This document shows, piece by piece, positions 23,955 to 36,668 of a stretch of 64,000 nucleotides of DNA. The DNA is from Brachionus koreanus (taxonomy: Eukaryota > Rotifera > Eurotatoria > Ploima > Brachionidae): positions 1-64,000 of the forward strand of contig PJRA01000354.1 in assembly GCA_016987375.1 (NCBI GenBank). The letters run 5' to 3'. The stretch's first letter is position 1. Each line of letters begins with the position of its first letter. The notes beneath the pieces were generated by a model. The model worked only from the letters and a program-made list of their open reading frames with translations, ran no database searches and had not been told where the DNA came from. The position numbers were made by a program, and so were the translations under genes.

Positions 23955-25541
23955 AAATAATTTTTTTATTTTTGGGAAAAAAAGTTTTAAATTTAAAAAT
24001 AAATTTTTAAAAAACTTATGGAAAGATTTTATTTAAAAAAAAAGAAAATTTGACTAAAAGACTGAGTCATAGTTTTTTACTCATTTAAAGAAAATTATTT
24101 GGGTGTTATTAATTATTCATTTTTAGTCAATTTTGAATATGATTAAAAAAATTATTTTATGATCTTGAATTTAAAAATTAAAGGTGAAAAAATAATTTTT
24201 AAATTTCTATATATAACAGAAAAAAAAATTAATGTCTAATGCACAGTGGTGGAAAGTTAAGATTTATAATGATGCCAAAAATATGCTTCTGTATTAAACT
24301 TCATTGTTAAAAAATAAAATCTAATTTTCATGATTATTAAAGAACATGATAATAAATTTCATAAAAATTTTTATGTGCCCCTTTAGATAAAAATTAAAAA
24401 TATATTCGAAAATTTTTAAATAATAAATATTATGTTCAGTCATTAATTCTTGTTTTTTCTAAAAACTTGGATATTTTTGATTTCAGCATCTTTCTAATTC
24501 TAAAAACTTTAAGTCATATTATCTTTTTAATAAACACACTTGAATGCTCTTTGTTTATTTAATTTTAAAAAATAAAAGCTTTAATAAAAAAATTTTAAAT
24601 TTTAGTTCTGTTAGGTCATTATTGGAAAAATTCATATTAACAATGGCAGTTACTCGTGAAATATTACTAATGGAAGGTGAAAAAATAAGAGGGGTGCATA
24701 ATAGATTTTGGAAATTGGAAATACGAGCCTTAAGAAGAAGAAATAATCAGATAGACAAGCTATTCTCCATCATAATGCTCTGCGTACGTTTATTTACAGC
24801 AATCTTAAGCTTTTAAGCTTAAGAGGACTATAGTCCTCGCCAATTCACTCACTCATTTTCATGTCACTTTAATTTGATTAACAAAGCTAAAAGACTTTCC
24901 CCTGTTGTTCCTCATATTTGACAGATTTTGATTTTTAATATGCATTTTTGAATTTTGTTTTAATTTTATTTTTGTACACGGCCATCAAAATGGTCAATAT
25001 AAAGTATTGGCGGTCTAATGGGCGCCTTTGACGGTACCCAACACTAGTTTAGATTTTTAAATTAGCTATTTAATGCTTTTTTTATTGATAAATTTAAGTT
25101 AAAAAAAAACGAAAAATTTCTTGACTGGCCCTAATAAAATAAACTTGAAAGCAAGTTTGTTATCTATTATGAATTTATCTTGAAATAAAAAGAAAAATTC
25201 AATTTTAATCTTTTTTTTTCTTAATAATAAATTGAAAAAGAAAATTAGCAATTTGAAAATTGCTTTGTTTTTCAAGTGTCTAAATAGAAAAATAAAAAAA
25301 GATTGTTATTTAAATTAAGAGATTGCTCTTAAGCATACAAATAACAAGCTAGATTAATTTAAAATCCTATGATGTAACTAAATTTTATCAACTAAAATAT
25401 AATTAATTTTTGCCAAGCATCTAATTTAGACTCTAGAGAGTTATTTAGTCACGTGTTCATAAACCAAAAAAAGAAAAAATTTCAAAATATTAAATTTTTA
25501 TACATTCATTTTATAAATTTAAAAAAAATTCAAACTTAAAA
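23955..25541. other. Intergenic region with possible retroelement 3' end
   Basis: Mostly AT-rich. At 24544-24816 a plus-strand ORF has a basic segment (around KLEIRALRRRNNQ) and is followed by a 16-bp perfect palindrome at 24823-24838 and GC-richer sequence to about 25050. This could be the tail of a retroelement, but no catalytic motif is visible. A CACGTG box occurs near 25452, upstream of the dipeptidase gene. Confidence 0.35.
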
Positions 25542-27340
25542 ATGACTTCATTTGATGCTTTTTTGGATAAATTTTACCAACACGTCGACCAAAACAAAAA
25601 CAAATATATAAATAGATTAAAAGAGCTTGTTGAAATACCAAGTGTATCAGCATGGCCGGAAAATAGAGAGGATATTTTTAAAGTGTGCAATGTTGTGGCT
25701 AATGTATACTAAAATTAACAAAATAACTTTGACTAAATTTAAAGAGAAATTTTTTAAAAGCAACTAAAACAATTAGGTGCTAGTGTTGAATTAGCTGACA
25801 TAGGAGAGCAAACTTTGCCTGATGGAACCAAACTTAAGCTGCCGCCTCTTGTCTTTGGCCAACTTGGTAACGATCCAAACAAAAAAACAGTACTTATTTA
25901 TGGTCATTTGGATGTTCAGCCAGCAGCCTTGGTACATCAATTATTTTTCTTTTTGAAAATTTTTATTTTCTAATTTTTAAGTCCGATGGTTGGGATAGCG
26001 AACCTTTTGTTCTTACGGAACGAGATGGAAAGCTGTATGGAAGAGGTTCAACTGATGACAAAGGCCCAGTTCTAGATTGGATAAATGCCATCGAAGCTTA
26101 TCAAGAACTCAAGCAAGATGTTCCAATTAATCTAAAATTTTGTTTTGAGGGAATGGAAGAATCAGGATCGGAAGGCTTGGACGATGAATTAGCCAGGAGA
26201 AAAGATATCTTTTTAAAAGATGTTGACTATGTTTGTATTAGTGATAATTACTGGTTGGGAACAGAAAAACCCTGTATAACCTATGGTTTAAGAGGAATTT
26301 GCTACTTTTTCATTGAAGTTGAATCATCGACCAAAGATTTGCATTCGGGAGTATTTGGCGGCTCAGTGTAATGCCATTTATCTATTTAGTTCAATAAAAA
26401 TACGACTATTTCATTAAGGCATGAATCAATGGTAGATTTGGTTGCTTTGATGAATAGCTTAGTAGATGGCAAAGGAAGAATTTTGATTCCTGGCATCTAC
26501 GATTCAGTAAAAGATTTAACTCCTGAAGAAAGAAAGTTGTATGAGCCTATTGATTTTTGTCAAGTAGATTTTGCTTTGCTTTATTGAATAAAAGCCTAAT
26601 AAATTGTTGTAAGGAAACTTATTGCAAAGAAAGTGGATGCTTTGGACTGATTCATGACAATAAAGTTAACACTTTAATGCATAGATGGAGATATCCATCA
26701 TTGTCAGTACACGGAATCCAAGGTGCCTTTGACGGCTCAGGTGCAAAGACCGTGATACCTAGAAAAGTAGTTGGAAAATTTTCAATAAGAATTGTGCCTG
26801 ATCAAGACCCGAAAGAAATCGAACGACTTGTTGTAGCTCATTTGGAGAGCGAATTCAAAAAAAGAAATAGTCCAAACAAAATGAAGTAATTCAATATGTT
26901 CAAAATAATTTTTGATTTTAATTTGTCTGTTTTGTTAAAGAGCATTTTTGTTTCACGGAGCTAAATCATGGATAGCTGATTTTAATCACCCACACTATCA
27001 AGCTGCCATTAATTCAATGAAACGAGTATTCAAAGTTGAACCTGATTTGACCAGAGAGGGTGGATCAATTCCTGTTACTTTGACATTCCAAGAATTGACT
27101 GGCAAAAATGTCCTTTTATTGCCTATTGGTAATTTTGAATAAAAAAGAAACTAAGATACTTATGAATATTTTAAAGGTGCTTCTGATGATGGTGCACATT
27201 CTCAAAATGAGAAAATAAATGTAACAAATTACATAGAAGGAGTAAGTCCTAAAAGAATGAGACAATAAAAATTTCTAATTATTTTTTGTTTAAAGGTAAA
27301 ACTCCTTGGCACATACTTTCAAGAAGTGGCAAAGCTTTGA
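25542..27340 (+). CDS. CNDP2: Cytosolic non-specific dipeptidase (M20 family)
   Basis: Metal-dependent hydrolase of dipeptides in the cytosol. Eight exons (25542-25703, 25761-25931, 25982-26367, 26419-26563, 26614-26885, 26941-27128, 27177-27241, 27296-27340) join in phase to 477 aa; human CNDP2 is 475. The M20 signatures are present in order: [10 protein letters not shown] (metal His and Asp), [10 protein letters not shown] (bridging Asp), GMEESGSEG (general-base Glu and metal Glu), CISDNYW (metal Asp), LHSGVFGG (dimerisation-loop His) and [11 protein letters not shown] (final metal His). All catalytic residues are intact. Introns are 45-60 bp. Similarity to the vertebrate enzyme is high along the full length, so this is the most secure enzyme call in the window. 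Confidence 0.97.
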
Positions 27341-28725
27341 AGTTATTAAAAATATTTTTTAAACCCTAAAAATTAAAAACAAACAAATCATTTTATTCGA
27401 AAAAATTTTTTAAATTTAAAAATAAAATATAATTATCTTTTAGTAAAATGAAACTAAGCTAGATTTTATTTAATTGCTTTTAAATTTAATTGACTTACAA
27501 ACTATTCACTTTATAACTCTTTATTAGCTTTTTATTTGATCGTTTAATTAGAATTAGTCCCATTTTGTAAATAGAAGATTGACGAACATATTAGTTAAAT
27601 GTTGACTTGTAATTAAATCTTTGTACTCTAATAAAGTATGTTTGCTTTTGAGAATCTTATAGAGAACATTAAAAATAGATTAAGCCAATTTTTGATTGAG
27701 AGTACAGTATAAAACGAATAGACTCTTGACTTCCTATCAAGAATTAACAAAAAAAATTTCCTCAACAGCATGATTATTCTAAAGTCTATTTTTTGCGTTT
27801 ATTTTTTTTCTAATTTTTAAAAAATTAAATTAGTAACGAATGATAAATAAAAATTATTGAGAAATTAGCAAATTTTTTAGAATATAAATTTTAAAGCTTT
27901 TGTATTTATTTGAGTTTTTCTTTCAAAATAAAAAGTAAAGCATTTTTGAGCTAAGTGACAAAAAAAAAAATGTGGAATATTTAAAAAGTACAAAATCAAT
28001 AAGATTACAATTAGGCTATTAGTAACTATTGGTTGTGTTTCATATGCAATTTTACCAATGAGTAAAATATTTTATGCACCATTTATTAATTTTTTTTTAA
28101 CTTAAGTTTGATCTTTGAATCTAGTTTATGCGAATATCTTGTTTCAAAGTATTTTTAATTCTAAAGTAAAAGATCATATTTTTTTTAATTTTTCCTTTAT
28201 GTCAAGAATTCAAAAGAATTATCTTAATAAGAACAAATATTTGCTATAAAAGTTCGCATCAACTTTTATAAACTCAGTACTTAATTTGGCTAAAATAACG
28301 TATTAGTTTTAATTTATTATCTTAACCAAAATTAATATGTACAATAAATATTGTTAATCGCATATTATAAACCAATTTTAGAACTTGGAAAATTGTGTTT
28401 TTTCTTTAATTTAAATTTTGTTCTCTTTTTGCATTTTGAAATAAAATTTTTACAATTTAAATTTTTATTTAGTGATAAACTAGAAAAGGCTTAAGTTATT
28501 TGATGTCAAAAAAAAATTTGTGTTTTATGTTTTTTCTAGCCTGAGATTTTATTTTTATATCATTTGTTACTCACTAAAAATCATTAAACTATAAAATTTC
28601 ATTTTAATTAAATAGTGAAAAATCTAAATTTTGGAAATTTTTATGTCATTATTTTGTAGAAAAAATTAGCATAATATTAAACAAATTATTACCATTTAGA
28701 CAATATTTGAGTTTTTTTTTTAAAC
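27341..28725. other. Intergenic region, no gene seen
   Basis: About 1.4 kb of AT-rich sequence with poly-A/T runs. No open frame, tRNA-like structure or repeat that I can support. Confidence 0.5.
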
Positions 28726-29010
28726 ATGATGAGCTTAATGTTAAATGGGATCAAAATGGTAACAAAATCAGTAAAAAAAATAACAATTAAGAGCAAAAAC
28801 GTTATTCGCAAACTTGATATTCAAAAGTGTAGAAAGAGAAAAGACGGTGTTGATCCTTATTATCCAAATATACGAAAGACAGAAACATTTAAATCTAATT
28901 ATTCGGAAAATTTTAACTCATTTGATGATGATGAAGATGATGATACATTTGATTCTCAATTTCTAAAAGAACTAGAAAAATTAGACTTCATTTTGCAGCA
29001 AAACGAATGA
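28726..29010 (+). CDS. Small charged hypothetical protein
   Basis: Single 94-codon ORF. The N-terminal half is strongly basic (many Lys/Arg, including RKRK-like clusters). The C-terminal half is acidic with a run of Asp/Glu (FDDDEDDD) and ends in a short predicted helix. No signal peptide or membrane segment. Composition could suit a nuclear protein, but I recognise no family. Coding status rests on ORF length and non-random composition in an otherwise empty 2.7-kb stretch. Confidence 0.45.
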   Translation: MMSLMLNGIKMVTKSVKKITIKSKNVIRKLDIQKCRKRKDGVDPYYPNIRKTETFKSNYSENFNSFDDDEDDDTFDSQFLKELEKLDFILQQNE

Positions 29011-30072
29011 TTCATTTAATGAAGTTAACTTTATTTTTTTTTAAATATTGTGATAAAAATTCCATTTTTAAAAGGAACTAGTTCTATCTTCTTTTACTTA
29101 TATAAGTAAAAGGAATGCTGATAGAAATGTTCCTTTACGATTAAATTAGGATTTTAGATCCTAAATTTTGGCTTTTTTTTTGGTTTTGTAAAGTTCATTT
29201 TTTTAATTAAATGTAAATAAATATGACAAAATAAATAAGTAAAAAATCTATTTAGTTAATTTGATTGTTTAAAAAACAATATCTAATAAAATTTTGTAAA
29301 TTTCAACTTAAACTTAATAATTCAAAATAAAATTAGGATCCAAAACTGAAAAGTCTTTGTACAAACAACCACATCCTCTACTCTGTACGAATTTGTGGAA
29401 AAAATAATTCATAACTGATCGAAAGTTTTTTTTTAAAAAGAAATCAAGCTGAACTGTTTAAAAATAATTTTAAACCTGTTCTCTTTATTTTAAAAAATTA
29501 AAATTTTTTAAAAATCTAATTTTAAAAATTTATTAATAATGAAATAATAAAAATATATTTTTTATTTCTTTTAATTATATATTTTTGATATTAAAATAGT
29601 TCAGTTGTCAGATGAAAAAAGTGTCAAAATTTTGAAGTGCTATGAATAAGTTTGTCAGATTTGAAAGTTATAAAAATTCAATGATTCATATCACTGAAAA
29701 TAAATATTCAGCAAAACTATTCTTAATTTAACAATAACCTAAAGTAAAAGCATAATTACGAAAAAAAAAAGTAAATTTAGAAGCTTTCTTATCTAATTTA
29801 AGCTTAACGCTCTCATAACTTTAACCAAAAATTAATTGAAATCAATATTCTTGGTGTTTAATAAAAACTTGCTAAAACCCTACAAGTCTGTAAATAAACT
29901 TGTTAAAAAAAAACTTGAAATATTTTAATTACTAAAAGTGATAGAGATAAACTCAATTTGCATATATCCAGCAGATGTGGAACTATAATCATCAATCCTT
30001 GAACATGTGCTCCCTCAATTATCTCATTAAGTGCCTAAATCCTTAGAATATACCAAAAATTTTTAAACAAAA
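29011..30072. other. Intergenic region upstream of innexin
   Basis: About 1 kb of AT-rich sequence. The last 120 bp before the innexin start is less AT-rich and probably holds its promoter and 5' UTR. No specific element is recognised. Confidence 0.45.
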
Positions 30073-31485
30073 ATGGGTTTTCTCAAAGATGTTCTAAACA
30101 CTGGTGATTTAGACGATGTATACATTTTCCAAAGTTCATATTTAGACATAGCCGACAAATTAAATTGGCAAATTACGGTCAATATTCTACTCGTTTTCAC
30201 TTTTTTGGTCTCTAATCTCAAAAATTTTGTGCACAAAATAATCAGTTGCACAGTGCCAATTTATTTTTCGGACAATCAAGAAGAATACGCCAATCTAGTT
30301 TGCTATATAAGCAATAAATATTTTGTAGATGACACAGAAAGAGTTATTATCAGTCAAAATTTTACACCAGAACCGATTGGATTTGATAATAGAATACTCA
30401 ACCGTATAGATGGAAAAGAAACACCAGAAGCTGTATCTTACTATATTTGGGTACCTTATATTCTGGTGGTACAAGCTTTGCTCTTTCTTTTTACAAAGCA
30501 ATTATGGATCTATTTGTTCCGTAACTTTACTCATTTGGACTTAAAAGAGTTGTGCAAATCAGCCGAAATGTGCAAAAACATAAAAAAAATAGTCATATTT
30601 GATAACAAAGAAAAAGATCTAAAATTATCAGATGAATTGATCCAAAATCCTCACTTGGACTATTTAACAACGGAGCTTAATAAGCTCATATATCCGATTG
30701 AATCAAACAATGAGTCTTTATTGAATAGAATAAGAGACAAACGTCTATGCATGGTTTATATTGTGATAAAGCTTTTAAATTTTGTAAACATGTTAGTTCA
30801 AGTTTTATTGATAAGAATATTTTTGCAAACTGATTTATATAATTTAACTCTCAAGCCAGTTTGGAAGTTTCTAGTTGATATTTTACCAATTATTTGGCCA
30901 TCTGATTTAAGCTCAAAAACTAATTTAATTGACCCAAAGGAAAGCTATTTACCAAGTTCAATTTATTTTCCTCTTAAGAGCATGTGCATTTTTCGAATAC
31001 GCGAATTGACCAAGACAAATTCTTATGCTGTTATGTGCAGTTTACCCATCAATTTGTTTATTCAGTATATGTTTGTTTTTTTCTCCATTTGGTACTTGAC
31101 ACTTTTGGTCATTAATGCCTATTATTTATTCAAATGGATACGAATGTTTAGTAAATACAGTGAATACAACTACGTAAAAAAACATCTTCTCAAAGGATTT
31201 AAACTCAATTTGCCAGGCTTAAAAAATAGAGAGTGCTCAAATTTGAAGCATTTGAGAGAAAATTCCATGCTCAATTTGGAAAATTGTGTTTGTGAGAAAA
31301 ATTTTGAAAATTTTTTCAAATTTTATTTAAAATCAGACTTTATTTTTGTTTTAAGAATTGTTAGTCTTTCGCAAGAAAGTAATTTTAATAATCTTATAAG
31401 AAATATTTTAATCTATCATTGGAAAATTTACAAAGACTTAAAAAATTCAGAGTCTTTTATTGCCAAACATATCAAATATTATTGA
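30073..31485 (+). CDS. Innexin (gap-junction channel subunit)
   Basis: Four-TM subunit of invertebrate gap junctions in the plasma membrane. Intronless ORF of 470 aa. The first TM lies at about 34-54. The hallmark at the second TM reads YYIWVPYILVVQALLF (families have YYQWV). Each extracellular loop carries two Cys: ISC and LVC in loop 1, MCIF and VMCSLPINLF in loop 2, the usual spacing for disulfides that stabilise docking. The fourth TM follows the PINLF motif, then a charged cytoplasmic tail. The start is the first ATG after stops. Lack of introns contrasts with intron-rich neighbours. Paralogue not assigned. Confidence 0.95.
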   Translation: MGFLKDVLNTGDLDDVYIFQSSYLDIADKLNWQITVNILLVFTFLVSNLKNFVHKIISCTVPIYFSDNQEEYANLVCYISNKYFVDDTERVIISQNFTPEPIGFDNRILNRIDGKETPEAVSYYIWVPYILVVQALLFLFTKQLWIYLFRNFTHLDLKELCKSAEMCKNIKKIVIFDNKEKDLKLSDELIQNPHLDYLTTELNKLIYPIESNNESLLNRIRDKRLCMVYIVIKLLNFVNMLVQVLLIRIFLQTDLYNLTLKPVWKFLVDILPIIWPSDLSSKTNLIDPKESYLPSSIYFPLKSMCIFRIRELTKTNSYAVMCSLPINLFIQYMFVFFSIWYLTLLVINAYYLFKWIRMFSKYSEYNYVKKHLLKGFKLNLPGLKNRECSNLKHLRENSMLNLENCVCEKNFENFFKFYLKSDFIFVLRIVSLSQESNFNNLIRNILIYHWKIYKDLKNSESFIAKHIKYY

Positions 31486-31870
31486 TTTTTTTTAAATTAA
31501 ACTTGAAATATATAAAATTTTATTATTTATACTATTTATATTATTTAAATATTTTAATTAAATAAACTTAACTATATTAAATATTCAATTGTTTACAGAC
31601 ACAGTTAATTTTTATTTTAAAGTAGTTTTTATTAAAAGATTTTTAATAAAAAAATATTTTAATCAAAATATTTAATTTTATTAGTTTGTTAGGATGACTT
31701 GAAATTTTTCTAGATCTAAGTTATAGTCTTTATTTAAAAATCTGGGTCTAAAATTTAAGCTATTTAAAATTCAAGTCAATAATAAGTTATTCAATTTAAA
31801 TTAAAAAAAAAATTGAATATTTTTTCATTTTATTTTAAATCTATTTAAAAATTTTTAAAATTTAGTTTTG
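31486..31870. other. Intergenic spacer
   Basis: 385 bp of very AT-rich DNA between innexin and the first lectin gene. An acceptor-like TTTAG lies 5 bp before the lectin ATG. Confidence 0.45.
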
Positions 31871-32943
31871 ATGAAAATGAATCAATTTAATGGAATTGTT
31901 TATATATTGATATATTCTCAAATTTCAATATCTTTTCAAAATCAAACAATTGTCAAATATGAAAAATTCAAATTTAATCAATCGGAAAAATTTGATTTAT
32001 CTGAAGATTTTAGACAGAATTTTTCTTTATTCACACTTAGTAAATTAACTTTAATCAAATGTGCTACAATTTGTTTATCAAATGATCAATGTCTTTCGTA
32101 CACATACCGAAAAAACACAAAAAAATCAAATTGTGAATTATTAAAATCAAAATTTTTCACTTTTAAAGATTTGCTACCTGATCAAAATTCTTTAATCTAC
32201 TTTAAAAATAAAAATGAAAAGGTATTTTACTCGACAATATCGAATGAATTCAAGAAAACTGAAACATCAGAAACAAATCCAATAATCAATGATTTAACTT
32301 CGACAAGCATTACACCATCCTTAAGCACATCAACCATAACAATCACAACAACTACAACTACAACAACCACAAAAGTACTTGATTATTCATGTATAAATGA
32401 TAAATGCATTTGTTTTGATAAAATGAGGTTATTTTATTTTACTTTATATATATATGATTCTTATGTTAAATTTTTTAAGTCATTATTCAATTAAAAAGAA
32501 AAAATGTATAAAATGTAGAAATGGATGGTTAGCCTATAAAAATGTTTGTTATCAAGCTTTTTTAAGTACCAAAAAATGGCAAGAGTATGTTGATTATTGT
32601 ATTTCACAAGATTCAAATTTATTGATAACAGAAGATGCTGAAAAATTTGAATTTTTCAGATCAGTTTCTAGAAATTTAACAACAATTAATAAAAATCAAC
32701 GCACATGGGTAATAAAGCTTAATTTTTATTTTTCTAATCATTTAATTGAAGGTTAATGGAAAATACAGTAAGATTGGAGTTTTTGAATGGTCTAATAACC
32801 AGCCTTTGAAAAGAGAATATTTAGCATCAACAGTATTTACATTTTTCACTGGATGTTTCGCATTTTATACATTTCCTAGTTCGTTGTTAGGCATTTATTG
32901 GTGTAACCTTCGTTCTGGTGGAATTTGTGAATATTCAGACTAA
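31871..32943 (+). CDS. Secreted PAN/apple plus C-type-lectin-like protein A
   Basis: Exons 31871-32427, 32480-32708, 32752-32943 give about 325 aa. Order: signal peptide (about 1-20), PAN/apple-like Cys module (KCATICLSNDQCLSYTY and a later Cys), a Thr/Ser-rich stalk encoded by ACA/ACT repeats near 32330-32370, a short CxCxC segment, then a C-type-lectin-like domain spread over exons 2 and 3 (CYQAF, WQEYVDYC, QRTW, and GICEYSD at the end). No EPN/QPD or WND calcium-sugar motif is visible, so canonical calcium-dependent sugar binding is doubtful. The Thr stalk is a likely O-glycosylation region. It is convergent with gene B. A role in adhesion or surface defence is inference. Confidence 0.85.
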
Positions 32944-33142
32944 ATAAAATGCTTCAATTTCAATTATATTTATTTCTATTATCATTTAATTAAATTTAAA
33001 TTTTAAATTAATTAATACAATTGATGATTTTTAAATAATAAAAAGCTAAAAAAAAGTTTTTATCTAAAAAAGTTTTGTTCAATTCAAAAAACATAAATAG
33101 AAGTTAATCATCATTAAATTTAATCATGAAAATTGAATTTTT

Positions 33143-34091
33143 TTATTCAAAGTATTCGCATACTCCATTTGAGCTTGAACTAGCTACAGATAAACTTAAT
33201 TGAGGTAACTTATTTATTACCATGTACGCATAAAATCCGATTGATGATGAATCATGGAAAAAAGGACTTATAAATGAAATATTGAGGCTTTCTCCATTTG
33301 TCCATTGATAGACTGATTGAACATCATATCTGGCCGACACCTACAAAAATACAAGTCTATATTTTGAAATTTAATTCATAAAGTTAAATTATACCCAAAG
33401 ACGTATGTTTGAGTTTATTGCAGTCAAATTTTTAGCTATGTCAAAGAAAAAATTGAATTTTTCAGGATCGATTGGCATCAAAAGAGTTGAATTTAGAGAA
33501 TTACAAAAACTAACATAATCAGACCACCTTTTTGCATCTGCAAATGCTTTGTAGCACATATTTTTGTAAACTTTCCATCCATCTCGACATTTTATGCATT
33601 TCTTTTGAATTGTTGAATAAAATCTTTAATTTCAAAAATTATTTTATTTTATTTTCTGTTAAACGGATAGATTACTTTGAAGAATCTAAACAAGTACAAT
33701 CTTGGTTTACACAAGTGTAATCAATAATATGAGTACTAGTTGATAAAATTTCTTTTGAATTAGCAATTTTCTTGTAAATTTTTGTATTCAAATCAACGAC
33801 AACATTGAATGAATTGAATTGATCAAATGAAAAAAGTCTACAAACATTATGTGATTTTGTTTTTGAATAAGAAAAAGAAAGACACTTGATTTCCAAAGAG
33901 CATTTACTTGAACATTTTAAGCGAGTTATTCTATTAAGAGCTTTGATTGTTGAATTAATTTTTAAATTTGAATTTAAGTCAAAACTAATATTATTATCAA
34001 TACTCATAACTAGAAATCTATTTTCTAGAGTCAAAGCTTTTGTCAAAAAGCTCATCAAAGCTAGCACATTTATTAAGTTGACAGAATTCAT
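33143..34091 (-). CDS. Secreted PAN/apple plus C-type-lectin-like protein B
   Basis: Exons 34091-33676, 33623-33395, 33340-33143 give about 280 aa. The start is the ATG at 34091, giving a hydrophobic leader. Same order as A: leader, PAN-like module (LKCSSKCSLEIKCLSFSY), short linker, CxC segment, lectin-like domain ending NGVCEYFE. The long Thr stalk of A is absent. The last exon lacks two Cys present in A, C and D (the GCF and (W/T)C positions), while the terminal C of CEY is kept. Frames and splice sites are intact. A broken inverted copy of its 5' end lies at 41410-41640. Confidence 0.85.
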
Positions 34092-34472
34092 TACAGTTAT
34101 TAAGATTTTTTTTTTTAGCTTTTTCACCTTTCTATGTTTTATTTAAAATTCAAAAAAATTTTTTTGATTTATTTAGTATTTTAACTATTTTGAATGATGT
34201 CATGATTTTTTTAATATAAACAAACTCTTCAATTTTATTAAAACAAAATTTATTAAAGAAAAATCTACAGACACAAATATTTATTCATGATTTTTTTAAT
34301 TGATAGCCAAAATATCCATTTTGATTTTAGCTTAAACTGCTTGTGATGTTAATTCAATTAATCAAAAAATACTTACATGTTAAATAGGCATCTTTGCTTA
34401 CAAAATTTAAAAACATTTCTTTATTATTCTAAAATTATATTAAAATTCTTTTTCTTAATCACTTTTGGAATT

Positions 34473-35370
34473 TTAGATATTGTTGTATTCACATATTCCA
34501 CTGGTTGAAGAAGAACATGTAGAAATGTCTAAAAGAGAATTAGGGAAGGAATAATATCCAAAACAACCAGTAAAAGTTGTTACACCTGATACAAATGAAG
34601 TATTCAACTGATTCGAATTCATCCACTCAAAAACATTGATAGTATCATACTTTGCATATACCTTAATTTAAAAATTATTTGCAATTTTCTTAAAAAATTT
34701 TTGAAATGAAATAAATGAAAACTATTAAGAAATATTATCAAAATCAAAATATTTAAATTATTTTGATTAAAAGAATAAAAGAAAAAATTTTAAATATTTA
34801 ACAATAGTATCAATTTAAAAAAAAATGTTTTAAAAAAGATACCCATGTTCGCTGATTTCCAGATATTGTTGTGAGAACACTTGACACATTTTGAAAAAAT
34901 TTAAATTTTTCGTAATTATCAGCAATCAAAAGAGTAGAGTTAAATGATGCACAAAAATCAACATATTCCTGCCAAGTTTTGGGTTCTTTAAATGCTCTAT
35001 AACAAATTGATTTATAAGGAAGCCATAAGTTATTACATGGTCTTTTAATCGATTGATTAATAACTTTTCTGTAAATAAATGAATTCTTGCTCAAAAGAAT
35101 ATCGGATTGCGCCAAATTTTGAGAAGAATAAAGCTCACAAAATGAATCCATTTTTTTAAATGACAAAATCATACAGTCCATTTTTTTGGTACAAAAAGAT
35201 GCACATTTAAGTAGACTAATGGTTTGAATTGAATAAAATGAAAATGCATTCTTAAATTGATTGGAAAGAGTCAATTCAAAAGAACCATTTGATTGAATTT
35301 TTTCAAATTTATTTATTTCTTGACCGTTATTTAGATAAAACATAATTGAAAAGAGGAAAAATATTGCCAT
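34473..35370 (-). CDS. Secreted PAN/apple plus C-type-lectin-like protein C
   Basis: Two exons, 35370-34843 and 34661-34473, give about 238 aa. The leader MAIFFLFSIMFY is followed by the PAN module (LLKCASFCTKKMDC) and then directly by the lectin-like domain (ICYRAF, WQEYVDFC, NQRTW, SGICEYNNI). Compared with A, B and D it lacks the stalk, the CxC segment and the intron between them, so exons 1 and 2 of its relatives are fused. About 250 bp of the PAN region is nearly identical to gene D, 7.6 kb away, although the flanking parts differ. All lectin-fold Cys are present. Confidence 0.85.
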
Positions 35371-36668
35371 TCTTCTAATTTTTTTTTTCCAAAATTTTTA
35401 AAAGATATTAATTTTTATATGTATTGTCGATTGAATCACTATTTATATAAATTTATTTTTTAAAATTTTAAATTAAATGATCTTTAATTATTAATAACAA
35501 TTTAAATTCGATCTCTTTTCATTATATTTTCTTTTGAAAAAATTTATAAAAATACATTTATTATTTATTATTACCTTATAAATTTCTAAGATCACTTGTT
35601 ATTTGTATAAAAATTTAATAGTTTTTTTCAAGATCAATAATTAAAAAGTATTGCATTAAAAAAATAGCAATTTAAAAAAAACATTCCTTAAAAAAAAAGT
35701 GATTCAAAAGTCATGCTTAATGATGTGAATATTTTAGTTAAATGAATAAATTCTCAGTATTTTTTTTAATATTTATAATTAATTTATAAATTTCTAGAAA
35801 CGTTTTTTGTTTAAATAAAATTAGATCATATTTTTTTGACTTCAATAATTAAAAAAATGCTTCATTCTTATTTATTTTTTTAGTTTTTTTTCTTTGAATT
35901 TTAATATTATTTTGTCTATGAAATCATTTTAAAAATCTAGTTATAGCTTATTCAAGTCTTTTATTTAAATAAACCAAATATTTTATCTAATATTTTTTTG
36001 TTTTATAATTTTTAAAAATTTTATTAAATTTTTGGGTTTTTTTGTAAACCTAATTTTTAAACCCGCACCATAACTCAAATTTAATTCAGACCTAGCATTA
36101 TTTTGCAGGTTTTTGAATTTTAACGTTTATATGCACGCATCTCAAGGGGACCGATTTTTATATTAAAAGGTCGGTCGCTTATACGTACACTAAAACCTAA
36201 GAATCAAAAGTTATCTCGTGCATGCAAAGGTTAACATTATTTAATCACTTTTGATTTTTTTTGATGAAATTTGAATTTTTTTAACAAAAAAAACCTAATG
36301 ATAATTTAAAAAAATAACTTGATCTGAAATAAAATACATATTTTTAAAAACGAAGGTTATTTTCGCTTTTAACCCTTTTTATCAGTTAATAAAAAATTTA
36401 ATTCTTGTCAATGACTTAATTATTAAAATCGAATTTAATCAAAAAATATGTTTAGCATATAATGAAAAATTTTTTAAGAAATGAAAAAAAAAATTTCAGA
36501 TTTAAATATTATTTTGAATTTAAAAAGCGGACTTAAGATCAACCAAATGAAACATTAATTCGAAATATTAATGTTTCCATGACAATCTAGTATTAATGTT
36601 AAGGTTGAAAATTATTTTTATAAAAATTTTTGAAAAACATAAATCTTAACCGTATTAATTGCTTTAAA
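35371..36668. other. Intergenic region between lectin C and ARMC9
   Basis: AT-rich, with a less AT-rich island at about 36060-36240 that contains a short hairpin (ACCGA ... TCGGT near 36152-36177). It may be a repeat remnant or regulatory DNA; no ORF is seen. Confidence 0.4.

Noticed and set aside
32330..32375. ACA/ACT repeat run considered as an independent microsatellite
   Set aside because: It is in frame and encodes the Thr stalk of lectin A, so it is annotated as part of that gene.
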